60,818 nt of DNA from Pseudomonadota bacterium (GCA_023391815.1 JAEWAF010000018.1:1-60818); one strand, 5' to 3'; counted from the first letter of the stretch, positions 22,581 to 30,740 are shown. Notes: generated from the letters alone by a model not told the origin. Made by a program: numbers and translations.

Positions 22581-23014
22581 TCCGACTTCACCTCCAGCAC
22601 CGCCAATTGACGATGAACAATCGGACTATCGGCATCCGCCGGGTTCAGGTGCTCATGCAGATGAATGGGATAGAGGCCCGAGGCTTTCGTGACGACGCTG
22701 AGCACGACCTCCGAGCCTGCCGTGACGACCACATTCTGGTCGTAGCCATGCACATGAACTTCACCCGCGCGGTCGGAGCGAATGCGCAATGTCACGGTCT
22801 GATTCTGCTTCGCCGGCAGGAGGGTCATCGCCTCGTCCGGTCGAGGGGCCGCGATCACGAGGTTGTAGGTTGGCTGGGCGGCGACAGGCGCCTCGCGCTC
22901 GCCGATCCACGTGCGCAGGCCCACGTACAAAATCGCCAATGTGACGAGGGTCGCCGCACCCCATCGCGCGCGACTGCTTCGCTGCCCTGCTCCTCGAGAC
23001 GCCGTTGTGTTCAT
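22577..23014 (-). CDS. Membrane-anchored cupredoxin-like protein
   Basis: 145 residues; ATG 23014 is chosen because GGAGGGG lies just upstream, although the frame opens 7 codons earlier. A single N-terminal helix (ATLVTLAILYVGL) anchors a beta domain with the cupredoxin-like order: LPAKQNQTVTLRIRSDRAGE, VHVHGYDQNVVVTAGSE and GLYPIHLHEHLN. Histidines 87, 89, 118, 120 and 122 could bind copper; the classical Cys ligand is absent. The family shape resembles the EfeO/cupredoxin_1 group. The ATGA overlap with the next gene implies a shared complex with the 491-residue membrane protein. Confidence 0.65.
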   Translation of the reverse strand: MNTTASRGAGQRSSRARWGAATLVTLAILYVGLRTWIGEREAPVAAQPTYNLVIAAPRPDEAMTLLPAKQNQTVTLRIRSDRAGEVHVHGYDQNVVVTAGSEVVLSVVTKASGLYPIHLHEHLNPADADSPIVHRQLAVLEVKSE

Positions 23015-23169
23015 CCCGCCCGCCCCTCCGCCCATAACGATCGTCCCGGCAGCCGATACCGACGAGGCGAAATGGTCGCTTCAAGCCTTATCGTGGATTG
23101 AACCGCTCAGCAAGCCCCGGCGGCCCCTGCACGGCTTGTGGTCCATGAAGCTCACAAAATATGCAATGA

Positions 23170-23185
23170 GATACGCCGGCGTATC
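23170..23185. repeat. 16-bp perfect palindrome downstream of the TRIC gene
   Basis: GATACGCCGGCGTATC is its own reverse complement. It lies 28 bases past the stop of the minus-strand TRIC gene and about 155 bases upstream of the cupredoxin start, so it could be an operator for the latter or simply a chance palindrome. Confidence 0.35.
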
Positions 23186-23212
23186 GAACATCAGCTGCGA
23201 GCCGGCGCCTCG

Positions 23213-23857
23213 TTATTCGTGAGCGACGGGCAAACGCCATTTCCAGTGAATGGCCATCACTCGCAGACCAAAGCAGGTGAGTCCGCCGCAGATCGCGGCG
23301 ACCACAGCCGATACATGCAGCATACGACCGCCCGCGACGACAGCAGCACCGGCGAGTGCCGCCACTGCATACAGGTCGGACTTCAACACAGCAGGTACAT
23401 CGGCGAGCAGGACGTCACGCACGATCCCTCCTCCGATGCCGGTCAACATCCCCATCAACGCAGCCATCACCGGGCTCAGCCCGAACGCCAGCGCCTTCTG
23501 CGTCCCTGCGACCGCGAAAAAGGCGAGCCCGATCGCATCCAGCAGCCGTACCGGGTTACTGAGCTTGTCGATCAGGGAGGACCAGAAAAACACGATAAGT
23601 CCCGCCGCGAGCGAAACCGCCAGATAACGCCAGTCCTGTAAGGCAGCAGGAGGCGTCGCTCCGATCAGCACATCGCGCCCTATGCCACCGAAGCTGGAGG
23701 CCGCGAACGACAGTACTAACAAGCCAAACACATCGAGGCCGCGGCGAATGCCAGCCATCGCGCCACTCAACGCGAATGCAAACGTACCGCAGAGGTCGAG
23801 AACCAGCACCAGCGTTTGCTGGACGTCCTTCGCTGTCTCGGGGTCGAACGTGGTCAC
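23213..23857 (-). CDS. TRIC-type cation channel (UPF0126/YadS family)
   Basis: 214 residues with seven hydrophobic segments in two homologous halves. Each half carries the family glycine-rich hinge: SSFGGIGRDVLIGATPP near residues 54-70 and GMLTGIGGGIVRDVLLADVP near 140-160. Prokaryotic TRIC proteins of this length form trimeric monovalent cation channels in the inner membrane. The gene sits between an M20 peptidase (upstream on the same strand, 12-base gap) and the cupredoxin pair, so it could be translated from the M20 transcript. Confidence 0.88.
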   Translation of the reverse strand: MTTFDPETAKDVQQTLVLVLDLCGTFAFALSGAMAGIRRGLDVFGLLVLSFAASSFGGIGRDVLIGATPPAALQDWRYLAVSLAAGLIVFFWSSLIDKLSNPVRLLDAIGLAFFAVAGTQKALAFGLSPVMAALMGMLTGIGGGIVRDVLLADVPAVLKSDLYAVAALAGAAVVAGGRMLHVSAVVAAICGGLTCFGLRVMAIHWKWRLPVAHE

Positions 23858-23869
23858 ACAGCACCAACG

Positions 23870-25141
23870 TCACTTAGCTTTGTTCCACGCCAGCGCGGCG
23901 ACTACCATCGCCTCCACGCCCGTTTCGAGCGTCGGATGCAACACCGGCAGAAATCGAGGACTGTGATTGACGGGCAGATCCTGGAGCCTGCCTGCGCTTT
24001 TCGTCTTGGCATACAGCGCCGGATCGGTGCCGCCGACAAACCAATAGACCGAAGGGACCTGCCACTCGGTACCGAAACATCCGAAATCCTCGCTCGCCGG
24101 CGCGGGCCCGGAATGGAACACGCGCTCCGGTGAGAAGTGAACGCGGAACGCGGCCGCCACCCGCTCGCTCGCGGCCCTGTCATTCATGTTCAGAGGATAA
24201 CGATCGAGTGGGGTGATTTCAGGCGCCCGCGGCGCGCCCGACGCTTGCGCTTCAGCGTTCACGATGCGCTCGATCGCGGTGAGCACGCGATTGCGCACGC
24301 CTGCATCGAAGGTACGCACGTTCAACTTGATGAGTGCGTCTTCCGGGATAACGTTCTCCTTGGTACCTGCCTGTAACACGCCTACCGTGATCACGGCGGA
24401 CTCGGTGGCCGCGACTTCACGCGATACGATCGTTTGTAATCTCAGCACGACCGACGCAGCCATCACGACCGGATCGATACTCGCTTGTGGCATCGACCCA
24501 TGCGCGCCGCGACCGAATAAACGAATCTGCAGGCTGTCGGCTGCCGATGTGATCGGCCCGGCGCTGCCGGCGACCGTTCCAGCCGCACCGACCATCACGT
24601 GCTGGCCGAGCACGATGTCGGGCTTCGGAAACCGCGTGAACAAGCCATCGTCGATCATGGCTCGTGCGCCTTGCGCCGTTTCTTCGCCGGGCTGGAAAAG
24701 TGCGATCAGCGTACCCTTCCATGAATCGCGCGTCCGCGCGAACAAGGCGCTCGCCCCCATCAGCCATGCCACGTGCATGTCATGACCGCAGGCATGTGCG
24801 ACCGGCACCGTGTTGCCTGATGTGTCCGTCGCTGATTGGGTGCTCGCATAAGAAACCTCGCTCGCCTCCCGAATCGGTAGGGCATCCATGTCGGCACGAA
24901 GCATCACGATCGGGCCTTCGCCGTTGGATAGCACGCCGACCACGCCAGTCTTGCCGACGCCCGTCGTGACTGCGTAGCCATTGTCCGCCAGATGCTTGGC
25001 AGCGAGGGCCGAGGTCCGGATTTCCTGCATGGACAGCTCGGGGTGAGCGTGGACGTCCTTGTACACCGCTTCGAGCTTCGGCAGCAGCGCGGACAAACCC
25101 GCCAGGACTGGATTCAAAGAGGCCGACTGAGGAGCGTTCAT
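23870..25141 (-). CDS. M20 family amidohydrolase/peptidase
   Basis: About 423 residues from ATG 25141 (AAGGGGG ribosome site 8 bases upstream; GTG 25150 is less well placed). HPELSMQE, LRADMDALP, AHACGHDMHVAWLMGAS and QPGEETAQGARAMIDDG are the metal-binding and catalytic signatures of M20D amidohydrolases such as HipO/AmhX-type N-acyl amino acid hydrolases, and HSPRFLPVLHPTLETG closes the pattern. No signal peptide is evident, so it is likely cytosolic. The substrate (hippurate, indole-acetyl or N-acetyl amino acid) cannot be told. It precedes the TRIC gene by 12 bases. Confidence 0.88.
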   Translation of the reverse strand: MNAPQSASLNPVLAGLSALLPKLEAVYKDVHAHPELSMQEIRTSALAAKHLADNGYAVTTGVGKTGVVGVLSNGEGPIVMLRADMDALPIREASEVSYASTQSATDTSGNTVPVAHACGHDMHVAWLMGASALFARTRDSWKGTLIALFQPGEETAQGARAMIDDGLFTRFPKPDIVLGQHVMVGAAGTVAGSAGPITSAADSLQIRLFGRGAHGSMPQASIDPVVMAASVVLRLQTIVSREVAATESAVITVGVLQAGTKENVIPEDALIKLNVRTFDAGVRNRVLTAIERIVNAEAQASGAPRAPEITPLDRYPLNMNDRAASERVAAAFRVHFSPERVFHSGPAPASEDFGCFGTEWQVPSVYWFVGGTDPALYAKTKSAGRLQDLPVNHSPRFLPVLHPTLETGVEAMVVAALAWNKAK

Positions 25142-25400
25142 GGGGTGCACCCCCTTTCAAGTGACTTTTGCTACGGTCGCCGTTGCACGTACGCGAACCG
25201 AGCACCTCAAGCGATCGCCTCTTAAGTCGCCGGAACGGTGATCGGTTCACGTGTGGTGAGATCTCCGTCCTGCTCGTACCGCGTAGTGCAATCCAGGAGA
25301 ACCCGTCGAAGACACTCGGGATGCAGCGCTCTGCGTGGACCCTGAGAGAGCGCCCGGGACTTAGGGCTATATATTCCGTCCTTTGCATCCGGTAGCGCTT
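25142..25400. other. Intergenic stretch between divergent genes
   Basis: No credible frame is visible in about 260 bases between the M20 peptidase and the DUF2254 gene. An AT-rich island, GGCTATATATTCC (25367-25379), just upstream of the DUF2254 start could hold a -10 element. Nothing else is supported. Confidence 0.5.
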
Positions 25401-26642
25401 GTGAGACTCGCCCCACCCTTCTCTCGCCTGGCAACCGGGCTGTGGTTCATCCCGCTGATGTGCGTGATCGCCGGCATGGGCGTGTCGTTCGGCACGATTG
25501 CGATCGACAAGGCTTTCGACCATCAGCTCGTTCCCGAGTGGATCAGCGGCGGCCCGGATGCCGCGTTGGAGATTCTTGGGACGGTCGCGGCCTCGATGGT
25601 CAGCCTCGCCGCGCTGGTACTGACGATCACCATGGTCGTCGTGCAACTCGCGATGGGGCAGTTCTCTCCAAGAATCGTTCAACGCATCCTGCAGGATAAA
25701 CCGAGCCAGCTCGCCATTGGCATATTCGTCGGCACGTTCGCGCACGCGATGCTGACACTGCGCGAAGTGCAAACGAGCGGTGGCGGCGTCGTGCCTGGAC
25801 TCGCCGTGCTCGTTGCGTTCCTGCTGGTCGTCCTCAGCATCATGGTGCTCGTCTGGTATGTGAACCATATCGGGCGCAAGCTGAGAGTGTCGGCGCTGAT
25901 CGAGCTGGTCGGCGCCGACAGCCGTAAGCTGCTCGACGCACTGTATCCGGATGCCGGCCCGCCCCGGCGCTTCGAGCGACCAACGATCTGTGCGCCTCGC
26001 TCCGGTGTCATCACGCAAGTCGACTATCCTGCGCTCGTTCGAATTGCCGCGGCAGGCGATTGCGTACTGGAACTGAAGCCGATCATCGGTGAGTTCGTTC
26101 CCGCCGGCGCACCGCTGCTCGAAATCGAAGGTTCGCCCGAGAGGCTCGATGAGCAAGCGGTCGCGCGCTGTGTCGAGATCGGACTCGAACGCACGCTCGA
26201 TGAGGACCTCGCCTATGGATTGCGAATGTTGGTCGACATCGCCGAACGATCGGTATCCGACTCCCCTTTTCTAGATCCCACCACCGCCGTGCAAGCACTC
26301 GACCGGCTGCACGACTGCTTGCGTCAGCTGGCACCTCGGCCTTTTCCAGACGGCCGACATCGTGACGACAACGGCGTCGAACGCCTGTTGACTCGGGTCA
26401 TGACCTGGGATGACTACGTCCACCTCGCATTCGACGAGATCCGCATGGCCGGCGCAGGCTCGCCGCAAATCGTACGCCGCATGCGCGCAGCACTCGAAGA
26501 CTTGCTGACCATCGCGCCGCTCGATCGTCAGGGTGCAGTACGAAAGCAGCTCAGCTTGTTGGAGTCCGGCGCTCAGTCCACGATGAGCGAGCCGACCGAC
26601 CGTAAGCGTTCCTCGAGAGGTGACTCACGCGGCCTTGGATGA
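25383..26642 (+). CDS. DUF2254 family membrane protein
   Basis: 419 residues from TTG 25383; GTG 25401 (six codons in) is an alternative start. Four hydrophobic segments occur in the first 170 residues (WFIPLMCVIAGMGVSFGTIA, TVAASMVSLAALVLTITMVV, IFVGTFAHAMLTL, LVVLSIMVLVWYVNHIG). The motif ASMVSLAALVLTITMVVVQLAMGQFSPR is the recognisable DUF2254 signature, and the rest is a soluble domain with RSGVITQVDYPAL. Function of the family is unknown. It lies 25 bases upstream of an unrecognised protein. Confidence 0.85.
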   Translation: MHPVALVRLAPPFSRLATGLWFIPLMCVIAGMGVSFGTIAIDKAFDHQLVPEWISGGPDAALEILGTVAASMVSLAALVLTITMVVVQLAMGQFSPRIVQRILQDKPSQLAIGIFVGTFAHAMLTLREVQTSGGGVVPGLAVLVAFLLVVLSIMVLVWYVNHIGRKLRVSALIELVGADSRKLLDALYPDAGPPRRFERPTICAPRSGVITQVDYPALVRIAAAGDCVLELKPIIGEFVPAGAPLLEIEGSPERLDEQAVARCVEIGLERTLDEDLAYGLRMLVDIAERSVSDSPFLDPTTAVQALDRLHDCLRQLAPRPFPDGRHRDDNGVERLLTRVMTWDDYVHLAFDEIRMAGAGSPQIVRRMRAALEDLLTIAPLDRQGAVRKQLSLLESGAQSTMSEPTDRKRSSRGDSRGLG

Positions 26643-26667
26643 CCGCTGCCTGTCTTTGGAGGCGCGA

Positions 26668-27123
26668 ATGAGTGAGCAACATCGATACTTTCCCGACTGG
26701 ACCCTTCGCTCTCTGGCCAACGGCCCGGAGATCGAAGCCGAGGACAATTCTTATCTCGCCGGAGGCTACGCCGAGGAGTTCGGCTACCGTGCGCTCATCA
26801 GCTACTCACCCGATGTGTCGGAGCTCGATGGCGATGTGCCGGAGTCCTTCCGAGAGCAACGGGCGCAGGCATCTCCGGTTCATCCAGGCTATCCGCTCGA
26901 AGCCCACCCCGTGACCAGTGACTTGGAAGTCACGCGCGATGGACGTGTCATCGGTGTACTGACTAGCGCATTCGTGCACGAAAGGGTAACGGCAGGCTCG
27001 AGCACATTCGTCAGTGTCTCGAATCGCCCGCGTCGTCTCGACGTATTACCACGAACAACCGTTGTTTCCATTCACCTGGCCGCCGCATTGGTCGCCCTGC
27101 GACGGGCACTCCGGCGTCGGTGA
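26668..27123 (+). CDS. Hypothetical soluble protein
   Basis: 151 residues from ATG 26668, chosen because GGAGG sits 8-9 bases upstream. It reads MSEQHRYFPDWTLRSLANGPEI, then acidic and aromatic segments (SYSPDVSELDGDVPESF), and ends with a basic tail (ALVALRRALRRR). There is no signal peptide, membrane helix or recognisable family signature. It follows DUF2254 on the same strand by 25 bases. The 3' end lies close to the decayed cupredoxin remnant on the opposite strand. It may be a real accessory gene or a non-functional frame. Confidence 0.45.
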   Translation: MSEQHRYFPDWTLRSLANGPEIEAEDNSYLAGGYAEEFGYRALISYSPDVSELDGDVPESFREQRAQASPVHPGYPLEAHPVTSDLEVTRDGRVIGVLTSAFVHERVTAGSSTFVSVSNRPRRLDVLPRTTVVSIHLAAALVALRRALRRR

Positions 27124-27129
27124 GGAAAC

Positions 27130-27210
27130 CCAACTCGCGCAGTGACTTCGCCGCCGCGGTCGGCGCGAAGATGCAACTTCGCGGTCTGATTCTGCCCTGA
27201 CAAAGAGCAA
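27130..27210 (-). pseudogene. Remnant of a cupredoxin-like gene
   Basis: Read on the minus strand, GQNQTAKLHLRADRGGEV (27144-27197 region) mirrors KQNQTVTLRIRSDRAGEV of the cupredoxin-like protein at 22577-23014, and the two plus-strand stretches (near 22755-22795 and 27152-27195) share the run GCGGTCTGATTCTGC-like sequence. The frame is lost beyond this block, so this is a fragment about 60-80 bases long. It indicates an old duplication of that gene. Confidence 0.4.
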
Positions 27211-27279
27211 GTTGAACGACACTCTTGTCCGCGCCCACAGGTTAGACTCGGGCGCAAGCTGCCCTACGAGAACTCTTCC

Positions 27280-27876
27280 ATGACGCTGACGCGCGATACT
27301 CACCGGATCGAATCGGAGCGATTGATCCTGCGAAGGATCGCACCGGATGACTTTGAGTTCTTCAGTCAGGTCCATGCCGATCCGGAAGTAGCACGCTACC
27401 TTGCGCACGGAAAACCTCGCTCCGCAGAGGAGTCGCTCGCCTGGCTGCGCTCCGTCCTCCGTACTTACGAAGATTTCGAGCTGGGGCAACTGGCTGTGGT
27501 TCGCAAGTCGGACGGCATGCTGATCGGCCGCTGCGGGTTGAGCGATCTGGCGGTGGAAGCCAACGCCCGCGCAACCGGAGTTCTACGCGGATGGTTTCAG
27601 CGCGAGGACGCACCCACCGACGTGGAGCTCGTGTTTGAACGAGAGCTTGGGTACACGTTCCACCGGAGCAGCTGGGGTCACGGCTATGCGAGCGAGGCCG
27701 CGCGCTGCGTGTTCGACTATGCGCGGGATGTGTTGAAACTTCGTCGCGTGATTTCGCTCATTCATCCCGAGAACGTCCGTTCCATGCGCCTCGCTCAACG
27801 CTTTGGGGTTCAACGCGAGGACGTCGTGGAAGTATTGTCGCGCCCCCTCGTTCGGCTTGCGTGGCCGATGTTTTGA
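27280..27876 (+). CDS. GNAT-family N-acetyltransferase (RimJ/RimL-like)
   Basis: 198 residues. SERLILRRIAPDDFEFFSQVHADPEVARYL is the start of Acetyltransf_3 proteins. IGRCGLSDL gives the central strand, HRSSWGHGYASEAARCVFDYA is the acetyl-CoA pyrophosphate-binding motif A, and VISLIHPENVRSMRLAQRFGV is motif B. Such enzymes acetylate protein N-termini or small amines; the target is not readable. It stands alone, downstream of the cupredoxin remnant and just before the TolC-like remnant. Confidence 0.85.
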   Translation: MTLTRDTHRIESERLILRRIAPDDFEFFSQVHADPEVARYLAHGKPRSAEESLAWLRSVLRTYEDFELGQLAVVRKSDGMLIGRCGLSDLAVEANARATGVLRGWFQREDAPTDVELVFERELGYTFHRSSWGHGYASEAARCVFDYARDVLKLRRVISLIHPENVRSMRLAQRFGVQREDVVEVLSRPLVRLAWPMF

Positions 27877-27897
27877 TCGCCATTCGCGTCGGATCTT

Positions 27898-28090
27898 AGA
27901 AATCGATGTCCCATAGCCCGGCGGCCCGCTCCAAGGCGATCAAGGCCGCGGCACGCTCGGATAAAGCTTCGTAGTAGCTCAAGTGCACCTCATTCGAGGC
28001 GCGCTGGGCTTCGATCAGGTCGAGCAGTGGGGTTGGCCGCGCTTTTCAATGCCTGCTGTAATGCCCCATCGACCTCATCCATGGCAGCGC
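27898..28090 (-). pseudogene. TolC-type outer-membrane efflux protein remnant (C-terminal end)
   Basis: On the minus strand LLDLIEAQRASNEVHLSYYE and ALSERAAALIALERAAG followed by LWDIDF and a stop match the C-terminal helices of TolC/OEP efflux channels. A one-base shift within the CCCC run near 28033-28036 joins it to AMDEVDGALQQALKSAANP in another frame. The rest of a TolC gene is absent, because the sequence further upstream codes for a different small protein. It is therefore a truncated, frameshifted relic of an efflux operon. Confidence 0.5.
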
Positions 28091-28276
28091 ATGAAACAAG
28101 CTCATCAGCAGATACATGACGGGCATCCCGGTCAGCTGCGCGGCGAGCGTGGCCCCGCCGTGAAGATGATGCTCGCCCCCTCCAAGCGATGCCGAGAGCA
28201 CCGCCATGACAGCGAAGGTGGGCGTCGCTGCCAGGCAGAGCCAGGAAGGCCGATCAGTCACGGTCGTATTCATCAT
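28046..28276 (-). CDS. Small membrane protein
   Basis: 76 residues from the tandem ATG at 28276/28273. SWLCLAATPTFAVMAVLSASL forms one helix and AQLTGMPVMYLLMSLFHALPWMR a second, with GGGEHHLHGG between them. The layout, a two-helix hairpin with a histidine-containing turn, recurs in small unannotated proteobacterial proteins that I recall only vaguely. Its start overlaps the DUF899 gene's stop by about 20 bases, suggesting coupled translation. The 3' end runs into the TolC-like remnant, so the natural C-terminus may have been altered. Confidence 0.5.
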   Translation of the reverse strand: MMNTTVTDRPSWLCLAATPTFAVMAVLSASLGGGEHHLHGGATLAAQLTGMPVMYLLMSLFHALPWMRSMGHYSRH

Positions 28277-29030
28277 GACGACGCCACCAGAAACCCTGTT
28301 CGTTGCGGCCGAGCGGCGCCCGATCGAGCAATTGGTAGGAACCCCACACGCTATCCAGCCCTCGGCCATACGTTGAATAACAGTGATAGACCTCGCCGTT
28401 CTGTAGCGCGAACGCGCTCATGCCAGGCCGGTCCCGGTGAAAGGTGGCGCGATCCACGCCGCACATGCCGGCCATCTTGCTCTCGGCGACTTGTCCGCCA
28501 CCGGCTTCGTCCGTGCGCCATCCAAAGGCAGCCTCCTGACGGAAGTTGTAATTGACCGCGCCGGAACGCTGCTGATCCTCGTTGAACCAGACATTGAAGT
28601 CGGCGTTGAAGTCGCTTTCAAACGAGGAGGCCCAGGGAAACTGCCAGCCCATACGACGCTTGTAGGCCTGCAGCTGCATCAGCGGCGCTCGCGACACCGC
28701 CCAGAGCATCACGTCATGATTGGCCAGGTGTACTTCGAGGCCGCTGAAGCCGTCCGCGATCATCGAGCACGATGGGCAGCCCGCCGTGAACTCCGGGCCG
28801 AACATGAAGTGATAAATCAGCAGCTGCGAGCGTCCCTTGAAGAGCTCCATCAACGTCGCCGGGCCCTCATCCGTGGCCAGTCGATATGTCTTGTCGATAC
28901 GCACCCATGGCAATGCCTGTCGCTGCCGCGCTAACTCATCGCCGCGACGGGTGTGTTCTTTTTCCGCCTGCAACAGTTCCAGTCGTGCGGCAAGCCACCC
29001 TTCGCGTGTGCCGGTTGGATGTCTGGTCAT
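28254..29030 (-). CDS. DUF899 family thioredoxin-like protein
   Basis: 258 residues from ATG 29030 (AAGGAG ribosome site 8 bases upstream), although the frame opens earlier. LLQAEKEHTRRGDELARQRQALPW, then LIYHFMFGPEFTAGCPSCSMIADG with a CxxC-like pair, and VYHCYSTYGRGLD near the end are DUF899 hallmarks. This family has a thioredoxin fold and is often annotated as a putative dithiol-disulphide oxidoreductase; no activity is established. It is probably cytosolic, because no signal peptide is present. Confidence 0.85.
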   Translation of the reverse strand: MTRHPTGTREGWLAARLELLQAEKEHTRRGDELARQRQALPWVRIDKTYRLATDEGPATLMELFKGRSQLLIYHFMFGPEFTAGCPSCSMIADGFSGLEVHLANHDVMLWAVSRAPLMQLQAYKRRMGWQFPWASSFESDFNADFNVWFNEDQQRSGAVNYNFRQEAAFGWRTDEAGGGQVAESKMAGMCGVDRATFHRDRPGMSAFALQNGEVYHCYSTYGRGLDSVWGSYQLLDRAPLGRNEQGFWWRRHDEYDRD

Positions 29031-29258
29031 GATCGAAGCTCCTTGTCGTTCCTTGAGGCGAACGGTACGGCCGCACGAGCAACGAATGGGAGTAACAAGC
29101 GTGACGCGAGCGGAGAGCAGGCCGTGACTTAGGCTGTGAGCTTGAGCGAGTTTCTCAGCACCGGGGAGCGAGGCTGGCAACAAAGGTGGCAACGATGCCT
29201 GGTCCGCAATATTCCCCAAGTTTGCACGGCCGACTATTGCAATGCTCGCTCAGGTCGT

Positions 29259-29279
29259 CGCGCCGTGGTCCACGGCGCG
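29259..29279. promoter_or_regulatory. Perfect GC-rich palindrome before a membrane-protein gene
   Basis: Ten-base arms CGCGCCGTGG and CCACGGCGCG surround one central base. It ends 28 bases before the GTG at 29308, where a repressor or activator site would be expected; it could also form an mRNA hairpin. No T-run follows. Confidence 0.35.
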
Positions 29280-29307
29280 GCTGTGAACAGTTCACCGGAG
29301 AGCCATC

Positions 29308-30117
29308 GTGCGAACAGAACTCAGCTCACAACGAATCATGCAACAGCCCGAACTGGGACCCGCGATATTGGGATTCGCCACGGTGTGCTTCGGCATCGCC
29401 TGCTTCCTGCAGCGTGATTTCACCATGTACTGGCAGCCCGTACCGCAGGATTTCCCCTTTCGTCAGCCGCTTGCGTACCTCTCGGCTGCGGCCCTCGTCA
29501 TCTCAGGCATCGCGCTGTGCTTCGCCTCGACTCGCAGGACCGCGGCGCTGGTTCAGGTGGGTTTGTTCCTGGCGTACGCGCTCTCCTGGCTGTCAGTGAG
29601 CCCCCGAGGCGTGCAGCCCTGGCTGGGCATCGCCGAACACGTCGCCATCGTTGCCGGAGCGGCCGCCTTGTGGGCGAGGATGTCTCCCGAAAGCGCCGAG
29701 CGACTGCATTTCACTCCCGCCGTCGCTCGAATCGTTTATGGCTGCTGCTCGATCATGTTCGCGCTTGCGCACGTGTTCGCCTTGGAGGGAACGGTTCGGC
29801 TGATTCCCGAATGGATGCCGGGCGGCGGCGTGTTTTGGGCGCTGTTCACGGGGGCAGGCCATTTCGCCGTCGGAGTCGCGTTGCTCGCAAACAAGCTCGT
29901 CGTCCTCGCCACGCGTCTGGCGGGCCTCATGTATCTCTGCTTTGCCTTGTTCGCCTGGTTGCCGGGTGCCCTCACCCACCCCGATCAATGGCTGCGTTGG
30001 GCGGGGGTTGCGATCACTTTAACGATGCTGGGGGCCGTGTGGTTGGTCGGCGATTATCGACGTGTTCCTCGAACGGGCGGTGAGATTGCCCGGGTCTCGG
30101 CCACTTTGACCCCTTGA
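29308..30117 (+). CDS. DoxX-like multi-pass membrane protein
   Basis: 269 residues from GTG 29308, selected because GGAGAG precedes it at a good distance; ATG 29338 has no ribosome site. Eight or so hydrophobic segments alternate with short loops, in two parts that look alike: AILGFATVCFGIACFLQRDF / LAYLSAAALVISGIALCF and ARIVYGCCSIMFALAHVFAL / GHFAVGVALLANKLVVLATR. The general pattern is that of DoxX-like small-helix proteins, but the size is larger than typical. Function unknown; it sits directly upstream of a truncated haemoglobin gene on the same strand. Confidence 0.6.
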   Translation: MRTELSSQRIMQQPELGPAILGFATVCFGIACFLQRDFTMYWQPVPQDFPFRQPLAYLSAAALVISGIALCFASTRRTAALVQVGLFLAYALSWLSVSPRGVQPWLGIAEHVAIVAGAAALWARMSPESAERLHFTPAVARIVYGCCSIMFALAHVFALEGTVRLIPEWMPGGGVFWALFTGAGHFAVGVALLANKLVVLATRLAGLMYLCFALFAWLPGALTHPDQWLRWAGVAITLTMLGAVWLVGDYRRVPRTGGEIARVSATLTP

Positions 30118-30223
30118 TCCGGATCAACCCGTGCCGCAAATCCGAGGTCTATACTTCGATGGTCTTCGGCGAACCCCGTTCGCAAGAGCCCGATTTTTAT
30201 CCAGTGACTGCTACGCCAGACGG

Positions 30224-30706
30224 ATGTCCGACACTACCGCTACCGATCAAGAACGGCGTGCCGCCATCGTTCAGCAGATGCGCGCACAAACCGGCATTGA
30301 CGAAGCCATGATCGAGCAACTCGTTCGTGGTTTCTATGCGCGTATCCGTACCGATGAGCTGCTCGGTCCCATCTTCAATTCGCGCATTCACGACTGGGAG
30401 CCGCACCTGCAACGCATGTGCGCCTTCTGGTCGTCCGTCGTTTTGGCGAGCGCCGATTATCAAGGTCAGCCGATGCGCATGCATTTGCCCCTGCCAGTGG
30501 ACGCCCGGCACTTCGATCGCTGGCTCGGATTGTTCGAGCAGACCGCCCGAGGTCTGTTCACTGACCAGATCGCAGAATATTTCGTGGAGCGTGCGCGTCG
30601 TATCGCAACGAGCCTTGAACTAGGCATCGCCACCAGCCACGGCGTCCTGCTTGGCAGAGGCGAGCGATTCCATCGCCCTCAGCACGAGAATTCTGGAAGC
30701 GTCTGA
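30224..30706 (+). CDS. Group III truncated haemoglobin
   Basis: 160 residues from ATG 30224, chosen as the first Met that starts a globin-like reading; the frame opens 31 codons earlier without support. MIEQLVRGFYARIRTDELLG begins the B helix with the conserved Phe-Tyr pair. PIFNSRIHDWEPHLQRMCAFW carries the E helix region, and LPVDARHFDRWLGLFEQT contains the proximal His of the F helix. Group III truncated globins bind oxygen or NO and are linked to nitrosative stress. I found no NsrR-like site in the leader. It converges with the ccdB toxin gene. Confidence 0.85.
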   Translation: MSDTTATDQERRAAIVQQMRAQTGIDEAMIEQLVRGFYARIRTDELLGPIFNSRIHDWEPHLQRMCAFWSSVVLASADYQGQPMRMHLPLPVDARHFDRWLGLFEQTARGLFTDQIAEYFVERARRIATSLELGIATSHGVLLGRGERFHRPQHENSGSV

Positions 30707-30718
30707 AGGGTGCGGACA

Positions 30719-30736
30719 GGTTTGCTTCAGCAAACC
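30719..30736. terminator. Hairpin between the converging globin and ccdB genes
   Basis: Seven-base arms GGTTTGC and GCAAACC with a 4-base loop, embedded in an outer pairing GGTGCG (30709) with CGCACC (30744). It lies between two converging stops and could serve both directions, but has no strong T-run. Confidence 0.45.
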
Positions 30737-30740
30737 GCTT

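Noticed and set aside
25222..25434. Short minus-strand frame in the M20/DUF2254 intergenic region
   Set aside because: No ribosome site, no family signature, and it overlaps the DUF2254 start.
27011..27238. Minus-strand frame containing the cupredoxin remnant considered as an intact gene
   Set aside because: Similarity to the cupredoxin-like protein is limited to about 20 residues and lies in a different frame from the rest of this open frame.
30131..30223. NsrR or FNR-type site upstream of the truncated haemoglobin
   Set aside because: Only a partial match (AGGTCTATACTTCGATGGTCT) with no proper symmetry was seen.
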